Part shown: positions 39,529 through 50,372 of the stretch, piece by piece | How positions within the stretch are numbered: the stretch's first letter is position 1 | Layout: each line of letters starts with the position of its first letter | Made by a program: the position numbers and the translations under genes | Source of the DNA: Sphingomonadaceae bacterium | GTDB taxonomy: Bacteria; Pseudomonadota; Alphaproteobacteria; Sphingomonadales; Sphingomonadaceae | Reading direction: 5' to 3' | Assembly: GCA_009926135.1 (NCBI GenBank) | Contig: RFPL01000001.1 | Span: 248,001 to 312,000 of the forward strand | DNA length: 64,000 bases | Notes under the pieces: generated by a model | Seen by the model: the letters and a program-made list of their open reading frames with translations, nothing else | What the model was told of the DNA's origin: nothing | The model's database searches: none

Positions 39529-39869
39529 CCCAATCGCCTGGCCGGGCCCAGCAGCAGGGCGAGGAACCCCGCGGTAAAGATCAGATCACCGGCCAGCACC
39601 GGGGCTGATCCCGGTGCTGCGGTGCCCGCCACGATTGACGGCGCAAGCAGCGCGACGAGGCCCAACTTGCCGACCACCCCGGCCCACAGTGTCGCAGCCA
39701 ACCGCGCCGGGTTTATCGCGACCAGCGCATAAAGCACGCCGAAGGCCGCCACCAACACGGCGCTCACCTTGTCTTGCGCGGCCACTGTGCCGTTCAGCAC
39801 CACGGGCAGGCTGATCAGCCAGTTATAGGCCGCCGCCCCCCACAGCATCCAACTCCATCCCTTTGCCAT
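39525..39869 (-). CDS. hypothetical membrane protein
   Basis: ATG at 39869; MAKGWSWMLWGAAAYNWLISLPVVLNG..., several hydrophobic segments; 4-nt overlap with GNAT gene. Confidence 0.7.
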   Translation of the reverse strand: MAKGWSWMLWGAAAYNWLISLPVVLNGTVAAQDKVSAVLVAAFGVLYALVAINPARLAATLWAGVVGKLGLVALLAPSIVAGTAAPGSAPVLAGDLIFTAGFLALLLGPARRLG

Positions 39870-39977
39870 CGCTGCACCTCCTGTCGCCGGCAAGACTTGG
39901 CCGACGGCGGCTTCCTGTCAACGCCCGTTGCGCGGGCGCCCTCCGCCTGTCATGGCCGCTATGGAAGGGGAACCCAC

Positions 39978-40286
39978 ATGGCCGGTGACGACGAAGACTA
40001 TGTCTATGACGAGGACAGCGGCGAATGGCTGCCCGCCTCCGAACTTGCCGCCAAGCGCGCGGCGGAGAGCGCGGTCGAAGTGCGCGATGCGGTTGGCAAC
40101 ATCCTGGCTGACGGGGATTCGGTCACGCTGATCAAGGACCTGACCGTCAAGGGTGCCGGGCAGACGCTGAAACAGGGCACCGTCATCCCCTCGATCCGCC
40201 TGACGGGCGATGCGCAGGAGATTGACTGCAAGTACCCCGGCATCAAGGGCCTGGTCCTGCGCGCGGAATTCGTCCGCAAGCGCTAG
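39978..40286 (+). CDS. PhnA/YjdM-like protein
   Basis: ATG at 39978; VRDAVGNILADGDSVTLIKDLTVKGAGQTLKQGTVIPSIRLTGDAQEIDCKYPGIKGLVLRAEFVRK. Confidence 0.9.
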   Translation: MAGDDEDYVYDEDSGEWLPASELAAKRAAESAVEVRDAVGNILADGDSVTLIKDLTVKGAGQTLKQGTVIPSIRLTGDAQEIDCKYPGIKGLVLRAEFVRKR

Positions 40287-40390
40287 ACTGCGCCGCGCCA
40301 AGGCGGGTGGCGGCGCAATGGGTCCTCGCTTTCCCGCGTCAACAAGCCTAGGCCGGGGCTTGGGGCATCTGCCCCGCAAAGGAACGTGCC

Positions 40391-40522
40391 ATGGCCAAGA
40401 GCCAGAAGAAATCGAGCCGCGAAGTTCGCAAGCCCAAGGCGGAAAAGCCGCCCAAGCAGAACGCCTCGAAGCCGAGCCTCAAGCCGGGCGTCCTCGCCGG
40501 GCTGGAGCACATGAAGCGCTGA
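40391..40522 (+). CDS. small basic hypothetical protein (43 aa)
   Basis: Manual translation MAKSQKKSSREVRKPKAEKPPKQNASKPSLKPGVLAGLEHMKR*; upstream AAAGGAACGTGCC ribosome-binding-like context; below ORF-track cutoff. Confidence 0.65.
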   Translation: MAKSQKKSSREVRKPKAEKPPKQNASKPSLKPGVLAGLEHMKR

Positions 40523-40535
40523 CCGCCTGCCGCCG

Positions 40536-40997
40536 ATGACCAAGCCGCCGCTCCGGATTCTGGTCGATGCCGATGCCTGCCCGGTGAAGGAAGAGATCTA
40601 CAAGGTCGCCTTCCGCCGCCAGGTCCCGGTCCACGTGGTCAGCAACATGCGGCTGCGCGTGCCCGATCACCCGCTGATCGCCCGCGTCACCGTATCCGAC
40701 GCCTTCGACGCCGCGGATGACTGGATCGCCGAACGCGCCGATGCCCGGGCCGTCGTCGTGACCAGCGACATCCTGCTGGCCGACCGCTGCCTCAAGGCCG
40801 GGGCCACGGTGCTCTCCTCCACCGGCAAGCCCTTTACCCATGCCTCGATCGGCAGCGCCATCGCCACCCGCGCGATCATGGCCGATCTGCGCGCCGGCGG
40901 CGATGCGATTGGCGGACCGGCGCCCTTTGCCAAGACCGACCGATCGCGCTTCCTGCAAGCCCTGGACGAAGCGCTGGTGCGGCTGGCCCGAGGCTGA
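40536..40997 (+). CDS. YaiI/YqxD family protein (DUF188)
   Basis: ORF 153 aa; ILVDADACPVKEEIYKVAFRRQVPVHVVSN. Confidence 0.93.
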   Translation: MTKPPLRILVDADACPVKEEIYKVAFRRQVPVHVVSNMRLRVPDHPLIARVTVSDAFDAADDWIAERADARAVVVTSDILLADRCLKAGATVLSSTGKPFTHASIGSAIATRAIMADLRAGGDAIGGPAPFAKTDRSRFLQALDEALVRLARG

Positions 40998-41006
40998 ACC
41001 GGCTGG

Positions 41007-41429
41007 CTAGCCCGGATTGCCCGGCACCCCGGGCACATCCGGGATCTCGATCCAGTGCTGCTTGCTGTCGGTCCAGAACTGGATCGCAGGCGCGAAGCTG
41101 GACGTATCGTCGAGCGTCCCGGCCTTGACGAAGATCCCGCCCACTTGCGCCGGCACGCGGGTGAAGACCGGCGATCCGCAGGTTGGGCAGAACTGGCGAT
41201 GCACTTCGCCGCCACTGGTCCCGTGATCGACATAGGTCTGCACCGTTCCGGTGATTTCCACGCCGCTTTCCGGCAGGCCCAGGATCATCGACCAGCCGCT
41301 GCCGGCCTGGCGCTGGCAATTCTTGCAGTGGCACACCGCCTGCATGAACGGCTCAGCCGTGATCTTGTAGCGCACCGCGCCGCACAGGCAGCCGCCGGTC
41401 TGTTCCCCAAATTGGCCGTGCTCGGTCAT
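41007..41429 (-). CDS. GFA family (glutathione-dependent formaldehyde-activating-like) protein
   Basis: ORF 140 aa; GGCLCGAVRY, CHCKNCQRQAGS, FCPTCGSPV. Confidence 0.92.
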   Translation of the reverse strand: MTEHGQFGEQTGGCLCGAVRYKITAEPFMQAVCHCKNCQRQAGSGWSMILGLPESGVEITGTVQTYVDHGTSGGEVHRQFCPTCGSPVFTRVPAQVGGIFVKAGTLDDTSSFAPAIQFWTDSKQHWIEIPDVPGVPGNPG

Positions 41430-41719
41430 CCTCGTATCCCGCCAGTTATCATTGTGGGTATTGTGCTACCGCACCGCGACCTTGCTGCCCACTGCCAGAA
41501 TTGGCGACGGCAACGTTACGCCGAACTTGACACAGTTGACACGCAGTCCGCTTCTTCCAACACACTAAAGCCCGCAGAACTCCCGGCCTGGCGGGCAGAA
41601 CGGGCCGAGCGCCACACGGGCCGAAAAAATTTCCCGCCGCGTGCGCCAGCCAGTGCCGATCAACAATTGCAAAGAGCCGCTGCGAACATAGCAGGCGGCG
41701 CGCGAGTAGGAAAACGGAC

Positions 41720-42187
41720 TCAGCGCTGCTGCGGCTTGTGCGCCCAGCACTCCATCTCCACCCGCGCGCCCAGCGCCAGCCCGTTCACCCCCATCGCCGA
41801 GCGCGCGGGATAGCGGCCGGGCTTGAAGTGGCGCGCGTAGATCGTGTTGAAGGCTGGCCAGTCCGCCATGTCGGCCAGGAAGACCGAGCATTTGAACACG
41901 TCGTCAAAGCTCAGGCCGTGCTGGGTCAGGGTCTGGCCGATCCGCTTGAACATCTGCTCGCTCTCCGGCCCGATCCCGCCTGGGACCACCTTGCCGCCCC
42001 CATCCTCGGCGCCCAGCTGGCCCGAAAGGTACAGCACATCCCCCACCTGCACCGCGCTGGAGAACGGATAGGGCAGCTCCGATGGCGTGAAGACCGGGCC
42101 GGGCGCAGACGCAGGCTTGTTTGCGGCAACGGGGGGAGCGGCGACCAGCGCGGCGGAGAGCAGGGCGACGGGGATCAGGCGAGGCAT
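41720..42187 (-). CDS. RidA family protein, exported
   Basis: ORF 155 aa; PYPFSSAVQVGDVLYLSGQLGAEDGG, VEMECWAHKPQ; signal-like N-term. Confidence 0.9.
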   Translation of the reverse strand: MPRLIPVALLSAALVAAPPVAANKPASAPGPVFTPSELPYPFSSAVQVGDVLYLSGQLGAEDGGGKVVPGGIGPESEQMFKRIGQTLTQHGLSFDDVFKCSVFLADMADWPAFNTIYARHFKPGRYPARSAMGVNGLALGARVEMECWAHKPQQR

Positions 42188-42286
42188 GGCTTCTCCGGGG
42201 TTCAGAGGACTAGGCCGGAGGTTCGCATGAATGGGGGTCGGTGGGTAGTGGAGTTGATGCGGCTGGTCAGCGTTTGTTTCCGAACA

Positions 42287-42595
42287 TCAAGATCCCGCGC
42301 CTGCACTCCACTTTCCGGCGACTGTGGCCCACTCGCGCACGGACCAGCGCGTGACCAAGCCTTGCGCCACGTAGGGATCGCTGCGAGCGAAGGCCTCCGC
42401 CGTGCTGGCATCTTCGCCCGCGAACAGCAGCAGGGCCTCGGCGGGCGCAGCGCCAGCCTCATAAGTGGCCCCGCCCAGCAGCAGTTGGCCCCGCTCGGCC
42501 GCGCCCTGGGCGAGAGCCAGGTGCTCTGCCCGAAGCGCGGCGCGGCGTTCAAGGTAATCAGGGGCGAGGGTGTAGGTCAGCAGCCAGTGCTTCAT
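42287..42595 (-). CDS. YciI family protein
   Basis: ATG at 42595; MKHWLLTYTLAPDYLERRAALRAEHLALAQGAAERGQLLLGGATYE...EAFARSDPYV. Confidence 0.85.
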   Translation of the reverse strand: MKHWLLTYTLAPDYLERRAALRAEHLALAQGAAERGQLLLGGATYEAGAAPAEALLLFAGEDASTAEAFARSDPYVAQGLVTRWSVREWATVAGKWSAGAGS

Positions 42596-42609
42596 CGCCC
42601 CCGCTCCGC

Positions 42610-44600
<1,991 letters not shown>

Positions 44601-44642
44601 GGATGGCCCATAGATAGGCGTTTGCCGCGCGAAGGTCCAGCG

Positions 44643-45545
44643 TCAGGCGAAGCGGGCGGGGATTTCCGGATCGGCCGTGTCGAGCAGCGGGATGCGCCCT
44701 TCCGGCAGGCCGGCATAGGCCCCGGCCCATTGCGCCACCCAGGCCGGATCGCGCGCCTTGGACGGGTGATAGCCGGGCAGCAGCGAGCGCAGCATGGCGG
44801 GCGAGGCATGGCGCAGGAACCGCGCGACCATCGTCCACAGCCGCAGCCGGCTGCGCGCGCTCCGCCAAAGGCCGTCGCGCCGCAGCATCCGGACATAGCC
44901 CTTGCGGCTGGCCAGCGCGACGTGGACCGTGCCGCAGATCAGCCCCCAGGTCCGGCCGAACCAATCGCCATAGAGGTGGTTGTAGAGATCCCAGGCGACG
45001 TTCTTGTGCTCGGTCTCCTCGACCATGTGCCACAGCACCAGCGAGGCAATCGCGCTGTCCGACCCGGCGAACAAGGGCTGGCGGCGGCGGATCAGCCATT
45101 CGGTGATGCCCATGGTCATCGTCTCGAACCCGGCGGTATAGGCCAGCCGCCACTTCAGGCTGCGCTGCTGGAAGCGGCGGTAGTCCGTGTCCAACTCTGC
45201 CTCGGTCAGGGCGAGCTCCGGGTAGGTCTGCTTGAGGATCTCGTTGTAGCGGCGGTGGCTTTGATAGTGGACGCCCTCCTGGCCGATGAAGGCCTGGACA
45301 TCGGCCTTCAGCGCCGGGTCGTTCACCTGCTTCAGCGCCTCGGTCACGGTCTTGATCAGGAACGGCTCGAGATAGGGCATGGCCAGCGAAGCGCCGTTGA
45401 CCATGTGGCTCCATTCCGGCTGGCCGGGGTTCCAGACCGGGTCGATCCCCTCGTCAAAGGCGAAGGGGATGCGGCGGACGAGGATTTGGGGCCGCGCAGT
45501 CGCTGGCTCGCTCACTGCCCGGCTCCGTGGCGATTGTGCTGCCAT
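44643..45545 (-). CDS. metal-dependent hydrolase-like protein (PF10118-type)
   Basis: ORF about 300 aa; FIGQEGVHYQSHRRYNEIL, HMVEETEHKNVAWDLYNHLYG. Confidence 0.8.
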   Translation of the reverse strand: MAAQSPRSRAVSEPATARPQILVRRIPFAFDEGIDPVWNPGQPEWSHMVNGASLAMPYLEPFLIKTVTEALKQVNDPALKADVQAFIGQEGVHYQSHRRYNEILKQTYPELALTEAELDTDYRRFQQRSLKWRLAYTAGFETMTMGITEWLIRRRQPLFAGSDSAIASLVLWHMVEETEHKNVAWDLYNHLYGDWFGRTWGLICGTVHVALASRKGYVRMLRRDGLWRSARSRLRLWTMVARFLRHASPAMLRSLLPGYHPSKARDPAWVAQWAGAYAGLPEGRIPLLDTADPEIPARFA

Positions 45546-46009
45546 GCGCCCCACAGCAGCAGGACGATCGATACGTGCACACCGATCATCGCCGGCCACC
45601 CGGCCAGGAAGATCACGTTGTTGATCGTGACATCGCCGGGAAACGGCCCGCCACCAAACTCCAGCCCGCGGGTGCCGAACAGGGCATTGGCGATGGCCGG
45701 CAGGGTAAACAGCCAGCCGAACGCCAGCGCCGCCCAGAACAGCACCGCCTGGGCCCGCTCGCCCAGCCGGAGATAGCTGCCCGCTGCCCCGATCGCGATC
45801 AGCATGGTGCCGTTAGTGATCCCTTCCAGATGCGCCATGTTCCAGGCCCGGCGGTCACCCGCGATGCTGACGGGCAGATCGGTGACGAAGGGCCAGAGGT
45901 CGATCGCCCCCAGCAGGAAGAAGAAATAGATCCAGCCCGACAGGATCGCTGTCGCGATCAGTCCGATGCCGTTGAATACCAGCAGGCTGCGCCGCTTTTC
46001 GCTCAACAT
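45512..46009 (-). CDS. hypothetical membrane protein
   Basis: ATG at 46009; MLSEKRRSLLVFNGIGLIATAILSGWIYFFFLLG..., about four hydrophobic segments. Confidence 0.7.
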   Translation of the reverse strand: MLSEKRRSLLVFNGIGLIATAILSGWIYFFFLLGAIDLWPFVTDLPVSIAGDRRAWNMAHLEGITNGTMLIAIGAAGSYLRLGERAQAVLFWAALAFGWLFTLPAIANALFGTRGLEFGGGPFPGDVTINNVIFLAGWPAMIGVHVSIVLLLWGAWQHNRHGAGQ

Positions 46010-46083
46010 GGCAGTTCCCCCTACCCGGCCGCTTGTGCGCGGCGCGCTGGACAATATGGCAGCACCTCGCGAAAGGTCCAGCA

Positions 46084-46707
46084 ATGACCGTGCTTTACCG
46101 CCTCAACGCCTGCGCTGCCGAGATCGCGGTGCGGTTTGGCGCGCGGGCCAGTGCGGATGATCCCTGGTCGGGCGGTACCATCGGGCCAGGCAGCTTCGCC
46201 CCGGTGGTGACGGCCGGGCGCGAGTTCGTTGCCGGGCCGCGACCGGCGGGCGAGGCTGAGCGGCGGCTGGTGCCGCGCTTGTGGAGTGTGCCGCCGCCGC
46301 CTTCGGTCGGGGAGGCGGGCCGTTCCGTCCTGACCGTGTGCAATCCGGATTCGCCGTTCTGGATCGGCAACCTGCGCAACAGCGAGTTCCGCTGCCTGGT
46401 CCCGGCTACGTCTTTGATGCTGTGGGGCAGGACCGACCCCGTCACTGGCAAGCGCCGCCAGCACTGGCTGTCCTGCGCCGATCAGCCGCTGTTCGCGCTG
46501 GCCGGGGTGTGGAAGGACAGCGAGGTTGCCAGTTTCGCCCTGCTGACCTGCCCGGCCAATGCCATGCTGCGCGAGCTGGGCGTGGAGCGGATGCCGGTGA
46601 TCCTCCCCGGCGATCCGGCAAGGCTGCACCTGTGGCTGCTGGGCGGCTGGGACCGGGCGGGCGCACTGGTCGCACCCTATGCCTCGGGATTGACGCAGCT
46701 GGGTTAG
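46084..46707 (+). CDS. divergent SRAP (SOS response-associated peptidase, YedK/HMCES)-like protein
   Basis: ATG at 46084; NLRNSEFRCLVPATSLMLWG...PLFALAGVWKDSEVASFALLTCPANAMLRELGVERMPVIL resembles the SRAP core, but no MCGR N-terminus. Confidence 0.7.
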   Translation: MTVLYRLNACAAEIAVRFGARASADDPWSGGTIGPGSFAPVVTAGREFVAGPRPAGEAERRLVPRLWSVPPPPSVGEAGRSVLTVCNPDSPFWIGNLRNSEFRCLVPATSLMLWGRTDPVTGKRRQHWLSCADQPLFALAGVWKDSEVASFALLTCPANAMLRELGVERMPVILPGDPARLHLWLLGGWDRAGALVAPYASGLTQLG

Positions 46708-46726
46708 GCCGGGATAGTCCGGCCCT

Positions 46727-48427
46727 ATGACCATCACTGCCACGCGCCGCGGCTTTACCGCCGGCCTCGCCGCTCTCGCTGTCTCGCCCGCGATCGCTGA
46801 AGCGCGAAAGTCCGGGCGCTATGACACGATCGTGCGCGGCGGGACGGTGTTCGACGGGCTGGGCACCGCCGGGCGCGAGGCTGACGTCGGCATCATCGAC
46901 GGCAAGATCGCGGCGATCGGCAACCTTTCCGCCGCGCGCGGTACGCTGGAACTCGATGCCAAGGGCCAGGCGGTTGCGCCCGGCTTCATCAACATGCTGT
47001 CCTGGGCCAACGACAGCCTGATCGAGGATGGCCGCTCGCAAAGCGATATCCGCCAGGGCGTAACGCTGGAAGTGATGGGCGAGGGCTGGTCAATGGGCCC
47101 CCTGACGCCCGAGATGAAGGCGCGCGAGCGGCGCGAGCAGGGCGATATCAAGTTCGACATCGGCTGGACCACGCTCAGCCAGTACCTCGGCTTCCTCGAG
47201 GCCAAGGGCGTATCGTGCAATGTCGCTTCCTTCGTCGGGGCGACGACGCTCAGGATGCACGAGGTTGGCTATGATGATGTCCGTGCCAGCCCGGAGCAGC
47301 TGCGGCGGATGCAGGAGCTGGTGCGGATGGAAATGCGCGCCGGGGCGCTCGGGATCGGCTCCTCGCTGATCTATGCCCCGGGTAACTTTGCCAATACCGA
47401 CGAGCTGGTTGCGCTGACGACAGCGGCGGCCGAGTTCGGCGGCAGCTATATCAGCCACATGCGCAGCGAGGCGGAACGCTACCTCGAATCGATCGACGAG
47501 TTGTTGGAGATCGGGCGGCGCGCGAAGGCGCGGGTGCAGATCTACCACATCAAGCCGGGCGGGAAGGACAACTGGTACAAGGCCGACCTGGCGCTGGCGA
47601 AGCTCGATGCCGCGCGGCAGGCGGGAATCGACGTCTCGGCCAATCTCTATTCCTATACCGCCGGCTCGACCGGGCTCTACGCCACCATGCCGCTGTGGGT
47701 GCAGCAGGGCGGGCACGATGCCTGGGTCGCGCGGCTCAAGGACCCGGTGATCCGCGCCCGCGTGCTGGCCGAAATGCGGGGCGTGCCGCAGGGGTGGGAG
47801 AACCTGCTCCACAATACCGGCTCACCAGAAGGCGTGCTGCTGATCGGATTCAAGAACCCGGCGCTGAAGCCGCTGACGGGCAAGACCCTGGCCCAGGTCG
47901 CAGCGATGCGCGGAACCAGCCCGGAAGACACGATCATCGATCTGGTGATCGAGGATGACAGCCGGGTCGACGCCGCCTTCTTCCTGATGAGCGAAGAGAA
48001 CATCAAGAAGAACATCCGCTGGCCGTGGACCATGCTGGGGTCCGATGCCGGGTCGATGGCGCCCGAAGGCAAGTTCCTGCTCAAGAATACCCACCCGCGC
48101 GCCTACGGCAATGTCGCCCGGTTCCTGGGCAAATATATCCGTGATGAGCAGGTGATCGGGCTGGCCGAGGGGATCCGCCGCCTGACCTCGCTCCCTGCGC
48201 AGCAAGCCGGCATTCGTGGGCGCGGGCGGCTGGCGGCGGGCTATGCGGCGGACGTGGTCGTGTTCGATCCCGCCAAGATCGCCGACACCGCGACTTACGA
48301 CAAGCCGCACTCCTACGCGGTTGGCGTCTCCGACGTGCTGGTCAATGGCACGGCCGTCCTGCGCAGCGGCGAACACACTGATGCGCGCCCTGGCCAGTTC
48401 GTGAAGGGGCCGGGCTGGAAGGCCTAG
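46727..48427 (+). CDS. N-acyl-D-amino-acid deacylase family amidohydrolase
   Basis: ORF 566 aa; YDTIVRGGTVFDGLGTAGREADVGIIDGKIAAIGNLS, GSSLIYAPGNFANTDEL, SYISHMRSE, VQIYHIKPGGKDNW. Confidence 0.9.
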   Translation: MTITATRRGFTAGLAALAVSPAIAEARKSGRYDTIVRGGTVFDGLGTAGREADVGIIDGKIAAIGNLSAARGTLELDAKGQAVAPGFINMLSWANDSLIEDGRSQSDIRQGVTLEVMGEGWSMGPLTPEMKARERREQGDIKFDIGWTTLSQYLGFLEAKGVSCNVASFVGATTLRMHEVGYDDVRASPEQLRRMQELVRMEMRAGALGIGSSLIYAPGNFANTDELVALTTAAAEFGGSYISHMRSEAERYLESIDELLEIGRRAKARVQIYHIKPGGKDNWYKADLALAKLDAARQAGIDVSANLYSYTAGSTGLYATMPLWVQQGGHDAWVARLKDPVIRARVLAEMRGVPQGWENLLHNTGSPEGVLLIGFKNPALKPLTGKTLAQVAAMRGTSPEDTIIDLVIEDDSRVDAAFFLMSEENIKKNIRWPWTMLGSDAGSMAPEGKFLLKNTHPRAYGNVARFLGKYIRDEQVIGLAEGIRRLTSLPAQQAGIRGRGRLAAGYAADVVVFDPAKIADTATYDKPHSYAVGVSDVLVNGTAVLRSGEHTDARPGQFVKGPGWKA

Positions 48428-48825
48428 TGGAAGCGGGTTGCTGAAAGCACCGCCAGCACCAGCCCGAACAGGCTGGTCGTCATGGCCCAGCCGCGGTGCA
48501 TGTGGGTGAGGTTCTTCAGCCAGAACTGGCTGTAGATGTCGACGAAGCCGAGGATCACCAGCGCCTCGATCATCATCAGCCCGCCGATGCCTTTCATCAC
48601 GCAGGCCAGCAGATCGGCCGGAACCCAGGGGTTGACTAGGTAGACCACCGTACCGACCACCAGTTCCAGCATCCCGCAGAGGAATTGCAGCGCGGGTGAA
48701 CCTTCAACCTCTTCCAGCATGGTCCGCCAGGCGCCGGGTTTGCGCAGCGCGCCGATGCCCGCGAACAGTGCGGTAAAGCCAAGCACCAGCCCGGACCAGG
48801 CGGTGGGATCGAAGGTTTCGTTCAT
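48424..48825 (-). CDS. hypothetical membrane protein
   Basis: ORF 133 aa, multiple hydrophobic segments. Confidence 0.65.
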   Translation of the reverse strand: MNETFDPTAWSGLVLGFTALFAGIGALRKPGAWRTMLEEVEGSPALQFLCGMLELVVGTVVYLVNPWVPADLLACVMKGIGGLMMIEALVILGFVDIYSQFWLKNLTHMHRGWAMTTSLFGLVLAVLSATRFH

Positions 48826-48997
48826 TGCGGCAGCTCTCCATTGCCGTCCCTGTGCCGGGACTTCCCCAAGGCTGATCTAACCAGCGTGGGCGGCAAGCGC
48901 TTTGCGCCAGATCAATCAAATGGCCGCTGGACTTTAATCGCGCGCTTAAACATACTCCGCACCAAGGCCCGCCAGAGGCCTATCAAGAGAGGCACAA

Positions 48998-50371
48998 ATG
49001 GCTGAAACGCGCGCACTGCCCCGGGTCTGCATCATCGGCGCGGGTTGTTCCGGATTTACCACGGCCAAGCGGCTGCAGGATCACGGCATTCCGTTCGATG
49101 TCTACGAGGCATCGGACGACATCGGCGGTACCTGGTATTACAACAATCCCAACGGGATGAGTGCTTGCTACCAGAGCCTGCACATCGATACCTCGAAGTG
49201 GCGGCTGGCGTTCGAGGACTATCCCGTGCCGGCGGACTGGCCCGACTATCCGCACCATTCGCTGCTGCTGCAGTACTTCCATGATTACGTCGATCACTTT
49301 GACCTGCGCCGCCACATCCGCTTCAACACCCGGGTCGAAAGCGCCGAGCGAATGACCGAAGGCGGCTGGCGGATCACGCTCTCCACTGGCGAGGTGATGC
49401 ATTACGATGCCCTGTGCGTTGCCAATGGCCACCACTGGGCGGCGCGGATCCCGGAATATCCGGGCCAGTTCGATGGCGCGCAGATCCACAGCCACAATTA
49501 CCGCACCCCGTTTGAACCGGTAGACTGCATCGGCAAGCGGGTGCTGGTGGTCGGCCTGGGCAACAGCGCGATGGATATTGCCAGCGAGTTGTCGCAGCGG
49601 CCCATGGCGGCGCGGCTGTTCGTCTCGGCCCGCCGGGGCGTCTGGATCTTTCCCAAGTATCTGGGCGGACAGCCGATCGACAAGAATCCGGCCCCGGCCT
49701 GGATGCCCAAGGCGATGCGGCAGTGGCTGGGCGGCAAGATGATCCGCAAGGCGGTCGGCAAGATGAGCGACTATGGACTGCCTGAGCCGGAGATCGAACC
49801 GTTCGAAAGCCACGGCACCGTCTCGGGCGAGTTCCTGCTGCGCGCCGGGTCAGGCGATATCGTGGTGCGACCGGGAATCGAGCGGCTCGATGGCGACGGC
49901 GTGGTCTTCACCGATGGCACGCGGGAGCAGATCGACGTGATCGTCTGGGCGACCGGCTATGACATCAGCTTCCCGTTCTTCAAGGATCCGGCCTTTACCG
50001 CCGATACCGACAACCGCCCGCCGCCGCTCTACAAGCGGATCATGAAACCGGGGGTGCCGGACCTGTTCTACATGGGCCTGGCCCAGCCGCTGCCGACGCT
50101 GGTCAACTTTGCCGAGCAGCAGTCAAAGCTGGTCGGTGCCTACCTGGCCGGCCAGTACCTGCCGCCTGACCCGGCGGAGATGGAAGCGATCATCCGCGAG
50201 GACGAGGATTACTACACCGGCCAGTATTATGCGGCGCGGCGGCACACGATCCAGCTCGACTTCGATCACTATGTCCGCGCGCTGAAGAAAGAGCTGGAGC
50301 GCGGCGCCAAACGGGCGACTGCTGCGGGTAACGAATTGCCGGTGCGCAGCCGCCAACTGGAGACTGCCTGA
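48998..50371 (+). CDS. flavin-containing monooxygenase (class B)
   Basis: ORF 457 aa; GAGCSGFTTAKRLQDHGIPFDVYEASDDIGGTWYYNNP; FDGAQIHSHNYR; second Rossmann VLVVGLGNSAMDIA. Confidence 0.92.
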   Translation: MAETRALPRVCIIGAGCSGFTTAKRLQDHGIPFDVYEASDDIGGTWYYNNPNGMSACYQSLHIDTSKWRLAFEDYPVPADWPDYPHHSLLLQYFHDYVDHFDLRRHIRFNTRVESAERMTEGGWRITLSTGEVMHYDALCVANGHHWAARIPEYPGQFDGAQIHSHNYRTPFEPVDCIGKRVLVVGLGNSAMDIASELSQRPMAARLFVSARRGVWIFPKYLGGQPIDKNPAPAWMPKAMRQWLGGKMIRKAVGKMSDYGLPEPEIEPFESHGTVSGEFLLRAGSGDIVVRPGIERLDGDGVVFTDGTREQIDVIVWATGYDISFPFFKDPAFTADTDNRPPPLYKRIMKPGVPDLFYMGLAQPLPTLVNFAEQQSKLVGAYLAGQYLPPDPAEMEAIIREDEDYYTGQYYAARRHTIQLDFDHYVRALKKELERGAKRATAAGNELPVRSRQLETA

Positions 50372-50372
50372 A

